Shown in pieces: positions 34,601 through 45,400 of a DNA stretch of 64,000 bases. The DNA is from Desmodesmus armatus. Taxonomy: Eukaryota > Chlorophyta > Chlorophyceae > Sphaeropleales > Scenedesmaceae. Numbering within the stretch: the stretch's first letter is position 1; each line of letters begins with the position of its first letter. The stretch covers positions 310,001 through 374,000 of the forward strand of contig VIIQ02000725.1 of the NCBI GenBank assembly GCA_007449985.2, given 5' to 3'. Below the pieces are notes generated by a model. That model searched no databases. It was not told the origin of the DNA and was given only the letters and a program-made list of their open reading frames with translations. The position numbers and the translations under genes are program-made.

Positions 34601-37537
34601 GAGTTTCACACCATTCATGAAACAAAGCTACTGTCCACCCTACCAAAGAATGCACCAACATACTGACAAAAACATGTGGCTGCCTTTGTTTGCCTTGCTG
34701 AGGATGCGGCTGCTTACACCACTGCACAGCAGCTGCACTCAGCGCCGATTTACTATTGAGTAAATCGGAGCTGAGTGCAAATGAATTCAAATAATAGTAG
34801 GGACTAGACTGCGTGACATTGTTGCATGTGCTGGTTGGCATATTTGTGTAGCTTCATTTCTTGAAGTTTAAAGGAATTCAAATAAACTTTAAAAGTACAT
34901 ATATTTGCAGGTTTGATGTATGATTTGGTATATTTATTTTATTAGTGGGGTGTTCACAGCAGAACAGAGCATTGCATTTTTTATTTATTATACTATTTTA
35001 GCCTTTCGTTGTGTTGTGTAGGCTATGACAAGTATGGCAAGTACGACGACAAGTACGGCTATGACAAGTATGGCAAGTATGATGACAAGTACGGCTATGC
35101 CAAGTATGGCAAGTACGATGACAAGTACGGCTATGACAAGTATGGCAAGTACGATGACAAGTATGGCTACGACAAGTACGGCAAGTACGATGACAAGTAC
35201 GGCTACGACAAGTACGGCAAGTACGATGACAAGTACGGCAAGTACGGTGAGTGAACAAGGTTGCGCTTATTTGTTTGACCAACATTGTGCAGATGATCAT
35301 GAGGGTAGCTGCTGCATCTTTACAATTATCCTACGGGGTGATCAGGCATGGCCTAAACCATGCTGAGCCTGCCTGCCAACAGTGCCTCATACATTTTTGC
35401 TTGTCTGATGTGCAGACAAGTACGGCAAGTACGATGACAAGTACGGCTATGACAAGTACGGCAAGTATGATGACAAGTACGGCAAGTACGACGACAAGTG
35501 AGTACCTACGCCTTGCATGCAACAGGAGTGGCACATGCATACTGACAGAACCCACTGATGGTGGCTGACTAAGAACCCTGCATGGCGCTGTGCTGATGCA
35601 AGCTGAGCAACCCATAGATGTCTTGGAACGACCCTGGAGATCAACAAGTGTCACCTTGTGTGCAGGTATGGCAAGTACGATGACAAGTACGGCAAGTACG
35701 ACGACAAGTACAGCAAGTATGATGACAAGTACAGCAAGTACGATGACAAGTACAGCAAGTACGATGACAAGTACAGCAAGTACGAGAAGAAGTACTACGA
35801 GGTAGGTTTAGGTGACTGCCCTCCAAATAGCGCATGTGCGGTTCAGGTCTGAGCAATGGTGCAATGGCAACATCTGCATTATTCATGGCTGAATGCTCAA
35901 AAACAGTGTCAGCCAACAGTGTGGTGGATGCCAGGGCAAAGACAAAACCAAACTCGAGCATGAAGTCGAGCCTGCTGTTACATTTGTTTGTTTCTCCTTG
36001 CAGGCCCCCAGCAAGTATGGCACATACGACCACGGCTATGACAAGTACGGCTACTCCACCGAGGGCTACGACAAGTACGGCTATGACAAGACCGGTAAGT
36101 TGCTGCTGAGCCCACATGGCATGCTTGCAGAAGTGCAGCCGAGCCATGGTGATATTGATAGTCTGCCACCACCTTTGGTTGATAAGTGGATGTTGCAAAA
36201 CCAGCCTGGCATGCTGCTGGTGAGGTAGGGGCATAAGTGAGTGTGATGTAACAGTGACATTAACAGTAATGTGTTATCAACTCATGTATTTTGCCTTCAT
36301 TTTTTCAGGCTATGACAAGTACGGCTATGACAAGTACGGCAAGCACAAGGAGGGCTACGGCAAGGAGGGCTATGACAAGTACGGCTACACCACTGAGGGC
36401 TACGACAAGTATGGTGAGTGGCAACTGCGCAACTGTAATGACGAAATGCCCTTCTCAGCAGGTGCTGTTCCTGTGAGGCGTCTATTCTAGTCGTAGGTGC
36501 GTGCAGGCGTATGTGTCTGAAGTCACAAATTGGGAGCATAAGTTGCACAGCAGCTTGAAACTTGCATTGCTTACTCCATCGATGGTTTCCATGCAGGCTA
36601 TGACAAGCATGGCTACGACAAGTACGGCTACTCCAAGGATGGCTATGACAAGTACGGCTATGCCAAGGATGGCTACAGCAAGGAGGGCTACCACCGTGAG
36701 GGCTACCACAAGGATGGCTACGGCAAGGACGGCTATGACAAGTACGGCTACGACAACTATGGCTATGACAAGCACGGTGAGCAGGGATGCATTGTGAGGG
36801 TTCAGTGTCAACTCGTGTCTGCCATGCAATCCTTTTTGAATGCTTTTCAATAGCCGTGGTGTGGTTTGAAGCTTCATCATGATGTACGTGGCTTCACTTG
36901 AAGCTGTCCGGTAATGACCTGGCAGTGCTGAAACCTGTCTCCTAGCTGTCACTGACCTTATGTTACTGCTGTATTGGTGTTGCCTTCGACAGGCTACAAC
37001 AAGTACGGCTACAACAAGTCCGGCTATGACAAGGACGGCTACCACCAGGAGGGCTACCACAAGGAGGGCTATGATGGCAAGGGCTATGACAAGTACGGCT
37101 ATGACCGTCACGGCTACAGCGACTCTGGTGAGGAGTGTTTACACTCACAGTTGCAGTAGTTGGCTCAGCAGGAAATTGAACAACCCTCAAGGGGGCCAGA
37201 GGCTCATGGTGTGCAGTGTGTTTGGAATCAAGAACAAAGTTGTGTTCGTGGTGATGTTGTTGCTCATTGTGCATGCGAGTGATTTCTCCCATGGCTGTTG
37301 TTTGGTGCGTGGATAGGGTAGGCACTGTGACTCAAACAGTGTCCAGTTGCCAAGTAGGGTTGTGTGCGGCAGTGACGGTTGACTGTGTGTTGTGACCCCA
37401 CAGGCTATGACCGCTCTGGCTATGACAAGTATGGCTATGACAAGTACGGCTACGACAAGTATGGCTATGACAAGAAGGGCTACGACAAGGTTGGCATGTT
37501 CCGCTACCCTGCCGAGAAGCCAGTCTCTGCCAGGTAG
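31649..37537 (+). CDS. YDK-A: secreted Tyr/Lys/Asp/Gly-rich repeat protein, 16 exons, ~550 aa
   Basis: I do not recognise a family. Exon 1 (31649-31711) encodes a signal peptide (MKRAVVALALLGLMALATSA). Then follow a 9-nt exon (31890-31898, AEK), an 18-nt exon (32319-32336, YEKYDE), and 32621-32686, 33271-33331, 33691-33774, 33992-34054, 34398-34598, 35022-35246, 35416-35497, 35666-35801, 36004-36094, 36309-36413, 36597-36776, 36993-37127 and 37404-37537. All junctions keep frame. The N-terminal half is built of KYDDKYG heptads and KYDDKYGYDKYG dodecads, the C-terminal half of GY(D/S/H/N)(K/R)(Y/D/E) pentads such as GYDKY and GYHKEG. Tyr makes up about 30-40% of each unit, with Lys and Asp/Glu nearly balanced. 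There are no Cys and no membrane segments after the signal peptide. It ends FRYPAEKPVSAR-stop. An extracellular-matrix, wall or adhesive role with tyrosine cross-linking is inferred from composition only. Confidence 0.85.
34734..34779. repeat. 46-bp palindrome in YDK-A intron 8
   Basis: Arms of 21 nt (TGCACTCAGC-G-CCGATTTACT and AGTAAATCGG-A-GCTGAGTGCA) pair perfectly except for one central G/A mismatch, with a 4-nt ATTG loop. It lies at the left edge of an AT-rich patch, unlike its surroundings. Confidence 0.9.
34780..35012. other. AT-rich patch in YDK-A intron 8
   Basis: Strikingly A/T-rich in a GC-rich window, with repeated GAATTCAAATAA (34781 and 34873) and TATTTATTTTATTA. No open frame. 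Together with the flanking palindrome it may be an inserted element or a decayed transposon end. Confidence 0.55.
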
Positions 37538-38392
37538 GCGAAAGTACAGCACAGTACAGTACACGAATCAAGAGTGGTATGACTCTGTGCTGGCGGCACA
37601 TGCAGTGCACATGCAGTGTGTACCTGTGTCAAAGCAGCACCGCAGTGTCAGCCTAGGCAGTGCGAGTGTGTCAGTGGGGTGTGATCACATTTCGTGCTTG
37701 GTGTTGGCATCCCATCCATGCCAGACAAGCCACATGCAGGCTTGATATCAAAACCTGTGTCAACATGTGCACGACAACTTGTGATGGTCCTGATATACCC
37801 GCACGCTGTTCTGTACTGCAGGCGCTAAACCCCTGCTGGATTCCCTTGCAGCCAAGGGAGCAGCACACCAAGGCTGGCCTAGCCACTTGCTGCATTTGTA
37901 GCAGCGAGGCTGACAGCTTGGTTGTGGGTGCAGCACAACAAAAAGCAGCAGCTTCGACTTTTCAGTCAGCTCCTGCTGCAATTTGTTGTGCGCTGGAAAG
38001 GGTTTGAGGAGTAATTATTAACAGTTGTAGCAAAAGCAACAGCAAATGTTGTGAACAGCCCTTCGGGCCAGCACATGATGTGCCAAGTTGCCCAGGTTGA
38101 GACAGCCAGGGTTTTGCCAAGATTGCCACAGGGCCCGGAGATTGGGGTTTTACCGGCAGGGTCCTCGTGTTGATCCCACATTGATTTACAGACCTGCCGC
38201 CCTGTTTTGGCACCGCCTGCCATGGCGGCTTTTTGATCAGGCTGCCCTTTTCCCAACTATTGACGGCAAGCTACAGAGAACTGATGCCTTGTGCATTATC
38301 ATCCTGTGCAGTGATTGCAGTTGTTGCTGTGCAAGCCATCGTTGCTTTCGTGATGTTCGTGATGAGTGTTGAAGTAAAGTTTTGGAGTGATG

Positions 38393-38397
38393 TGTAA
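38393..38397 (+). terminator. Possible TGTAA polyadenylation signal of YDK-A
   Basis: TGTAA about 855 bp after the YDK-A stop. A long 3' untranslated region is usual in this algal group; assignment is tentative. Confidence 0.25.
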
Positions 38398-38659
38398 CTC
38401 ATTCACTGGTGAGGACTGGCTCTAGCTGGCATTTCTTGTTCAGCTTGAACTAGTGAGCCAGCGTGAACTAGTGAGCCACTAGTGAATTAGTGAAGCTTCC
38501 AAATAAAAACATGTGACATGTGCATACACACTCCTGAATGGCAGCAAAACAATCCTTCAAGTCAACCCCCTTGACCGCTCGGGCATAGCTGCACTGCATC
38601 ACCATCACATGCACACATGGTGCTTATTGCACCAAGGAAGCAGTGGTGTTGATAAGGCA

Positions 38660-38702
38660 CGCAGCCAACAGGATTCGAACCTGTGCGGGAGAACCCAGTT
38701 GA
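38660..38702 (-). pseudogene. 3' half of a tRNA-Ser-like sequence
   Basis: On the minus strand: a short variable arm GGGTTCTCCC, T arm ACAGG-TTCGAAT-CCTGT and acceptor strand TGGCTGCG, the layout of a eukaryotic class II (Ser-type) tRNA 3' half. The expected 5' acceptor GCAGCCA, the D arm and a 5+7+5 anticodon arm are not found upstream, so it is probably a fragment rather than a working gene. Confidence 0.5.
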
Positions 38703-40033
38703 TGACTTGGACTGAACATCTATATACCCCAGCAGGGTCAAAATCTCACTGGGTGGCTTGGCAGCATCTTTTGGCTACAGGGGTTGGCATGCGTGTGGCT
38801 CCAGCGTCTTGGTTCCCCCAGCTGGCCCCTGACCACCCTTTTTTGCGGGTGAACAGTGATCTGTTGGGAGTTCACTGTGCTTCTCCAGCCTTGCCTGATG
38901 GTTGACTGCCTTGCATGTCTCCTGTTGTGCTTGGTGTTTCTGGTTGCTTTACCCTGTTAGCCGACGGGGCGGGGGCAGTGCTGCATGTGCCAGCTTGTGT
39001 TGGGTCAGCTAGTCATGCTTGCATTGCCATGTCAGCTCTTTCACTGCCTGCTTGTCTGCGTCAGCATGTGCATGTGCGTTCTTGGCCGCGCATCCGTTCG
39101 CTTTATGCCTTGTGCGTGTTTCATGCTAACACAGCTTGTGTGCCACAGGTGGTTGGGCTGTCTTGAGTAGGATTGGTGGCGCCTTGAGTTACAAGGGCGG
39201 GACATGGATTGGGTCCCGGGGCTTGCATCGGGTTGGCTGGGTCCTTGAGGCCTCTTTGTAACGAACACTGACTGACTGGCATGGTGTGGGCTGGGTCTTT
39301 CGGGGATCTCAATGTAACGAACAATGAGTGAGTGAGTGAGTTGGCTGGGTCCTTGAGGCCTCTTTGTAACGAACACTCACTGACTGACTGACTGACTGAC
39401 TGACACTGACTGACTGACCGACGGGTCGGTGGTGGCACTTTCAGTAGCGTAGCTGCGTGTGTCGCCCTGTAACCCCTTCTTCTTCTTCTGGCACACACAG
39501 TCACAAGGGCGGGCTGCCCGTGTAACACCTTCATTTTAAAAAAAGGGCGGGCTGCTTGTTCACCGTGTAACACTTTCTTACAAGGGCGGGACATGGATTG
39601 GGTCTCAGGGCTTGCATTGGGTCGGCTGGGCCTCTCAGGGCAGGAACACTGTCATTGACTGACCGACGGGGCGGGGCGGCGGCAGTGATGCATGTGCCAG
39701 CTTTGGTTAGGTCAGCTAGTCATGCCTCCATTGATTTGGCTACACTGGGCCCATTGGGCTCAAACTTGGACCAGGGGTCAACATTGTCGATGCATGAGGC
39801 GTTTGGGGGCCCGTGTGCATGCACCTAAACCGTAACCCTGCAGGGAACCCCAGTCAAACAAGTTTGCCGGGGTCATGACCATGACGACATGATGCAGCAG
39901 CTCACACAGCAGCAGCCACTTGAATGATAGGCCAAGGTACCACAGGGTCCATGACATGACGCCCTGCCCCATAGGCCGTACCATGCACACATGCCACCTC
40001 TCGACATGCACTGAAGCTGCTGCTACTGCAAAG

Positions 40034-40038
40034 TTACA
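40034..40038 (-). terminator. Possible TGTAA polyadenylation signal of the DUF218 gene
   Basis: On the minus strand TGTAA lies ~32 bp after the stop codon. The position is close for a signal but possible. Confidence 0.25.
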
Positions 40039-40069
40039 GGCTATTTCAAGCTCAAGGGTTCAGCAGGCG

Positions 40070-41925
40070 TCACAGCCAGCCCCGCAGGCCGTACCATCCC
40101 AGAGCTGCCAACTCCCTCCAAAAGTCAAGCTGGTCCATCAACGCGTCAAGCAGCGGGTGGCCATAGCCATGGTGCCCTGCAAACGGTGCCTGTGCAGTGA
40201 ACAGCTGCGCAGAGCACCGGCATGGGACATGAAGCATGCCGCGGCATGAAGGGCAGTGGCAGGCAGGTGCGTCAGCTGGTGGACTGCACAGTCAAGTGGA
40301 TATGGTGTGATTCTGGGGTGGGGTGTTAGGCATGTACTAGTGGGGCTTTGCCTTGGACCCCGGCAGGTTGGTGCGCCTGATTGCTGTGTGTGTGGCCAGG
40401 CGGTGGGAACCTCCCTCCCTGGTGACCCAAAAAGATGGTGTGATGCCCATTCATGCCGCTGAAGCAGTCGTGTGCAGGGTGCTGCTGCTACCGGCAAACA
40501 CACAAGGGACCTGATGACATAACAAAATCACACAACAGCAAGAATCACACAACAGCTTACCACAGTACACGTACAGTGCAGCTGTGGCTGTTACCTCGCC
40601 TGGTGCACACCTGTAAGCTCAACCCCTTCTGCTGCACTGCCCGTTGGAATGTGTAGTAGCTGCGCAACTGGTGGAAGGGGCTTGTGATGATCAGCACACA
40701 TTCCTGCGGCTGCTGCGCTTGCTGCCGCTGTTGCTGCTGCCCTTGCAGTTGCCGCTGTTGCTGAGGTTGCTCCTGCTGTTGCTGTGCGATGATGTCGAGG
40801 CTGTACCAGGCATTGGTGCGAGTGGAGGTTGAAGCTTCTTCCAGGAGCCACCTGGTATGTCAGCACAGGACATGGCACGGCATATGGAAGCTGCAAGGAG
40901 GTTGCAAATAAGCTACAATGAACTACACAACTGGAAGTTACAAACCAAAACAGCAGCAAGACGGGGGGTGCTTCGATCACAATGAGAGCAGGAGCTTGCT
41001 GCTGACGACCCTGCAGTGCTGGCCGCAACTGCAGTTGAACGCCCAGCTGCTGGATCCGACTGCTGCATCACAGAGATTGACTGCAGCTGCTGACCAACAC
41101 CCTCCCGCCCTGTGCTGCTGCTGTATACTCACAGATCCATGGGAATGGAGTGGTGTATCAAGGTCTCTGCATAGGCCAGCATGGCATTTGCCTCGCTGAC
41201 ATGTCGTGGTGCAGCGCCTGGGTGGGCACCACTGAATATTAGCTTGGCTGCATCACCCTGCATCAACCAGCAGCATGAAGCCGACAGCAACACTGAGTAA
41301 GCAGCAGCAGTGGCAGCTTTGTGGTGCACGGCACCCTGCTGTTTGGGCTGCCTGCGGGGTGTGGACTGCAAGGTCACATGCCAACCTCTGTGAGAGCAAC
41401 CTGCTGAAATTTAGCTAAGCAGACATATACGACTGCGTGCTGAAGTGACACACTGCATGTAGCTGAAGCTGTGCTATCGCTGTTGTGCAGTCTGCTGTCC
41501 TTTTTGTTGTTGTGCTGCTGCTCCCTCACTTGTTGGAAGGCTTGCACACCAACCTCCACCCTGCTCTGCAGTGGGCGTGTGCAGGTCCCATTCCTGCATT
41601 CAAGGCAGTTGCATACCCATCAACACGTCTACAGCGTGCATGGAAGGGGTGACAGCGCCTCAGCTGCACTGCTTTGGCAGCAGATTACACACCATGAAAG
41701 GTTGCCAGGCTGGCGAGTCACTCACCAGTGAAGGGCATACCCCAAAACGATACCATACGAGCACTGTGTGCCCTGTGGTAGCGGATGTCTGCTGCTGTCT
41801 GATAACAGGTTGTGTAGCCATGCTGTAAAGCCCGGCACAGCTACCAGAGCTGCTCCAGCTGCACAGCAAACTGCCAAAACTGCTGTCACCTGCGTGGAAC
41901 GATGGTCAGCACCTGCTGCCACCAT
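40070..41925 (-). CDS. DUF218 (YdcF/SanA-like) protein, 5 exons, ~249 aa
   Basis: DUF218 proteins share a Rossmann-like fold; bacterial members (SanA, YdcF) are linked to the envelope, and the reaction is not established. Exons 41925-41726, 41593-41530, 41257-41133, 40851-40611 and 40189-40070 join in phase to 249 codons plus TGA. An N-terminal hydrophobic segment (TAVLAVCCAAGAALVAVPGF) suggests a membrane anchor. Family motifs follow: GIVLGYALHW, SRVEVGVQAFQ, AKLIFSGAHPG, SEANAMLAYAETL, LLEEASTSTRTNAWYS, VLIITSPFHQLRSYYTFQRA, and a plant-like end LDFWRELAALGWYGLRGWL-stop. A ~25-residue Gln-rich insert sits between the STSTRTNA and VLIITSPFHQ motifs. The start ATG at 41925 is the first in a frame opened by an acceptor-like site, so a further 5' exon is possible. 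Confidence 0.85.
40270..40460. repeat. Dispersed element copy 2 (in DUF218 intron 4)
   Basis: Matches the element at 21945-22185 (same order of GGGCTTTGCC, CCCCGGCAGGTTGG, CGCCTGATTGCTGTGTGTGTGGCCAGGCGGTGGGA, CCTCCCT blocks). It lacks the upstream B-box-like part seen in copy 1. Confidence 0.6.
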
Positions 41926-42491
41926 GACTGCAGATAAGGTAAGGTGCACCTGGACTGGCTAGAACCTGTACATCAAATCTTGGGGTGCTCATCACTATCT
42001 GGGCAATGATCATGACAGTTTGGTTGCCCACACAATCACACCTTCCTTCAAACCTTGTCAGGTCACAACTGCCCAGCTTGTTCGTGTTCATACTGATTGT
42101 TGAGTGCAGTCGACATCAAGGCATCAGATAGTCTGCTCTTGCATGCGGCTGCGCTTTTTTCTCAGTTTCTCCCACCATCAGATCACCAAGGCTTTCTATT
42201 CTGCAAGCAGCTAGCAAGGATCGAGCACGAGCGAAACAAGGCTTGAAACAGGTTGAAAACACATAATACTGGATCATAGGCAAGTTTTTGGTACGTGGCT
42301 CACGGCAGGTGGGTATCTGCTGTCTCGCTGAAGGGTCTCCCGCTCCTGGGCCTGCATGCAACACTCAACAGCACCGCATGAGCTGCAACTGGGTTATCCC
42401 CCTTACATGATCTGATGTGTGAGTGTTTTGTTGCGCCTTTTGCTGAACAGGGTGTTCAGCCAACTGATGGTGTAAGCGCCAGCAGGATGCA
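41926..42491. promoter_or_regulatory. Divergent upstream region of the DUF218 and GT92 genes
   Basis: The two genes point away from each other, with ~570 bp between the best start codons. No recognisable TATA box; the GT92 start is itself uncertain. Confidence 0.4.
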
Positions 42492-45400
42492 ATGCCGGCA
42501 GTATGCAGGCGATGCAACAGAACCTTTGCAGTGAACACAGCGCACCTGACTGCACTCCAGCTAGCCTTCTTGTATGCCACAGCAGCAGCAGCTGTCGGTG
42601 TAACCACAGCACCTACAGCAGCACAGCATGTGCTGCCCATTTCGGCACATGCCAGCTCAAGCCCCAGCAGCAGCAGCAGCAGCAGCCGCATGGCCAGCAC
42701 AGCAATTGCATGGAGCGCCGTCGTACCCAGCCAGCATGCAGGGTTTCCTGCAGGACCTGCTGGCGCTGCAGCAGCAGATGAACAGGGTGCACCAGCACCT
42801 CTTCCTGCAGCAGGTGGGTTACGCCGCCTGTGCACCAAGTTGTCAAACAGCCCAGCAGACGCGTAGTCAATGCTGCTTGAGTCAAGCAGTATCTGAGGCG
42901 TGGCAGGAGTTTGTTGCCATGTCCAAATTGAAGGCTCCCTGCACCATAAGTGCTGCGGGTTCCCTTCTGATTCACTGCCTACATGCAGTAGGCATCTTGG
43001 CCTGCATGGCAATGCCACGCAGTGCAGCACCTCCCAATTGCACTGCCATCAGCTGGCAGTGAATGTGTACTACACAATGCCTACTTGCTTTCCCAACCTC
43101 AGTTGCACTGTGGGATTCTTATCGAATGTGCGCGCGCAGGCCCAAGCCACCATGCCATGCTGCAGCAGCAGCTGCACTCACAACAATCTCCACAGCAACA
43201 GCACCAGTGGTGGATGCTGCTGCCGTCAGCTCAGCACCCCCAACACCAAGGCTATATGCAGCATGCGCAGCAGCAGCACAGCCGGCAGCTCCTGCAGCAG
43301 CAGCAGCAGCAGCCCCCGCAGGAGCACCAGCAGCCCCCGCAGGCGCAGCAGACACCCGCACAGCGAGCCGCAGCTCGCTGGTATGAGCGCCAACGGCAGC
43401 AGCAGGCCGGGACTGCTGCGCCTTCTACTGCAGCAAACACACACCCCAGCGACCCCGAGTTTGTGATCCCAGTGCCGCCCCCGGGGGCCCCCAACCCGCA
43501 TGAGGTCCAAGTCCCTCTGTACTCTCCGGATCAGCTGCGCATTAGGCACAAGCTGATCCCTGGAGTGCCCCTGGAGTCCCAGATCATCAGTCTGCAGGAA
43601 CAGCTGCAGCAGGCAGAGTCTCTCAAGGTGGCACTGACCTCGGAGCAGCTGGAGGGAGCCAACCCCTTGCTGGGCCCCCGAGGGCCTGTGAAGGTGCGCA
43701 CCACAGGGTTCTGAGTCTTTCTTGTAGGGTGCCGCTGTCCCGTGCACTTCAATGCCCTGTACTTCAATGGCCTGCACTTCAATGTCCTGCACGTCAATGT
43801 CCTGCTCTGCAATGGACTCGTTGGGGTCATTGGCGTCCCAACTTGGCCAGAAAGTTCAGTGCCTCCTTGTCATGAAGCACTAAGGGTCGACAAGCTCACA
43901 CATGCTTTGCCTCGTGAACGAACGAGTGACCTTTTCAAAGGGTGGTACAGCTTCGGTATCTTCGCCACCAATGTCAAGCTTCGGTATCTTCGCCACCAAT
44001 GTCAAGCACCAGGCCAATTCTCCCTGCTTGTGAAAGATTCACCAGGGTCTCTGCCGCCGATCACATTAGATTACTAATGGGCCCTACGCTTTTCCTGTTG
44101 CAGGTCCCAGAAAAGAATGACCCTGCTGAGTTCCCTGACGGCTACCTGGCCATCTGTGCTATTGTCAAGAACCAGGCACGTGACATACGGGAGTGGCTGG
44201 AGTACCACCGCTGGCTGGGTGTTGGGAAGGTGTACGTCTACGACAACAACAGCACGGTGAGGGTGGCGGCTGGGGTTGGGGCAAAAAAAAGCAAGCGAAC
44301 GCTTGTTCAAGTCACCTGACCATTCACTGACTGCCTTCGATCACACACTCACTCACTCAATCACTCACTCACTCACTCATGGAAACACCCACTCCACACA
44401 TCAACAGCAAGCAGCAACCCCAGCAGCACTACACATGCAGCCCTGCTTACTGCTGCAGTGGCAGCGACATCTGTCTCACAACCACCATTTGAAGCTGACA
44501 GCTGACATCATATATCATATTGCTTACTGATTGCTGGAACAACCCGTTCCACCACCTCCCCTGCAGGCCCCGTTGTCGACGCACATCACGGATATGCTGC
44601 ACAGCGGGTTTGTGGAGTATTCATTCTTCACAGGCCAGCCCCGCTATAGGGACCTCTTCCGCACCAGCAGCCAGTGGTGGGCCTACAATGACTGCGTGCA
44701 CAGGTAAGCTAGGGAGGCGGTGCCAGCACAGCTCCACCAGTTAGGGGCACGGCACGCGGCTTGTCTTATATGCATGTGCATGTCGGCAGGTGCATGAGGC
44801 CAGTGTGAGCATGGTGACATGCGACAGGGCCAGATCTGCAATTCCACACTAGCAGCCAGCGGTGGGCCTACAATGACTGTGTGCACAGGTAAGGGGCTTC
44901 ATTGCCGTACGGGGTTCTGCAGCCTGTATGCGAGGACATGCAGGGACTTGCCTCGATGCACCTCCCTTGCTGCCCCTCTCAGCGATCCTCCTGTGGGAAT
45001 CAGTTGCCCACCTGCATGGTGCCTGGGTCTTCATCTGCACCTTTCTGCTCGTAGGTTTATGACATGGCTGCCGAGTACTCTGTCACAGTATGTCGCCTCC
45101 TGCTTCTGCTTTGTTGCATATGTTATTATTGCGTTCTTGCCTCAACTGTTGTGCCGTTGTTGTGATGAGCGCAGATACAGGCACAGGCATCGGTGGCTGG
45201 CCTTCATTGATGCAGATGAGTTTATCGTGCTCAGGGAGCCACGATACAACCCACCCAGCTGGGAGCAGCAGCAGCAGCAGCAGCAGGGCACGGATGGCGG
45301 CAGCAGTGACACTGGCAGCAGTGATGGCGAAAGCAGCAGCAACAGCGCGCCGCATGAGAATATCAACACCTTTCTGCAGCAGTATGCCAGCTATGGCGGC

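Larger units (their letters stand above)
37538..40069. other. Intergenic region between YDK-A and DUF218 gene with internal duplications
   Basis: No gene recognised. A segment around GACGGGGCGG..GCAGTG.TGCATGTGCCAGCTT..GTCAGCTAGTCATGC occurs at ~38963-39022 and ~39663-39728. A GCGGGACATGGATTGGGT unit with GGCTTGCAT.GGGT.GGCTGGG follows at ~39187 and ~39585. TGACTGAC tetranucleotide repeats and TTTGTAACGAACACTGACTG units lie at ~39255-39415. Confidence 0.6.

Noticed and set aside
34307..34618. Antisense frames of the YDK repeats reading VIVLAVLVIA-type or TCHRTCRTCH-type proteins
   Set aside because: They are the reverse complement of the Tyr-Lys codons (GTACTTGTC etc.) and end at the sense exon edges. 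They look like membrane or Cys/His-rich proteins only because of the repeat; the same applies at 61807-62100 and 62171-62536.
33691..35246. Sense-strand alternative frames of YDK-A reading TSTASTMTSTAS repeats
   Set aside because: Out-of-frame reading of the same repeats. The signal peptide, splice phases and stop support only the KYDDKYG frame.
42365..43030. 221-codon minus-strand frame opposite the GT92 first exon
   Set aside because: Leu/Ala/Cys-rich shadow of CAG repeats; no motifs, and the sense strand has the GT92 5' region.
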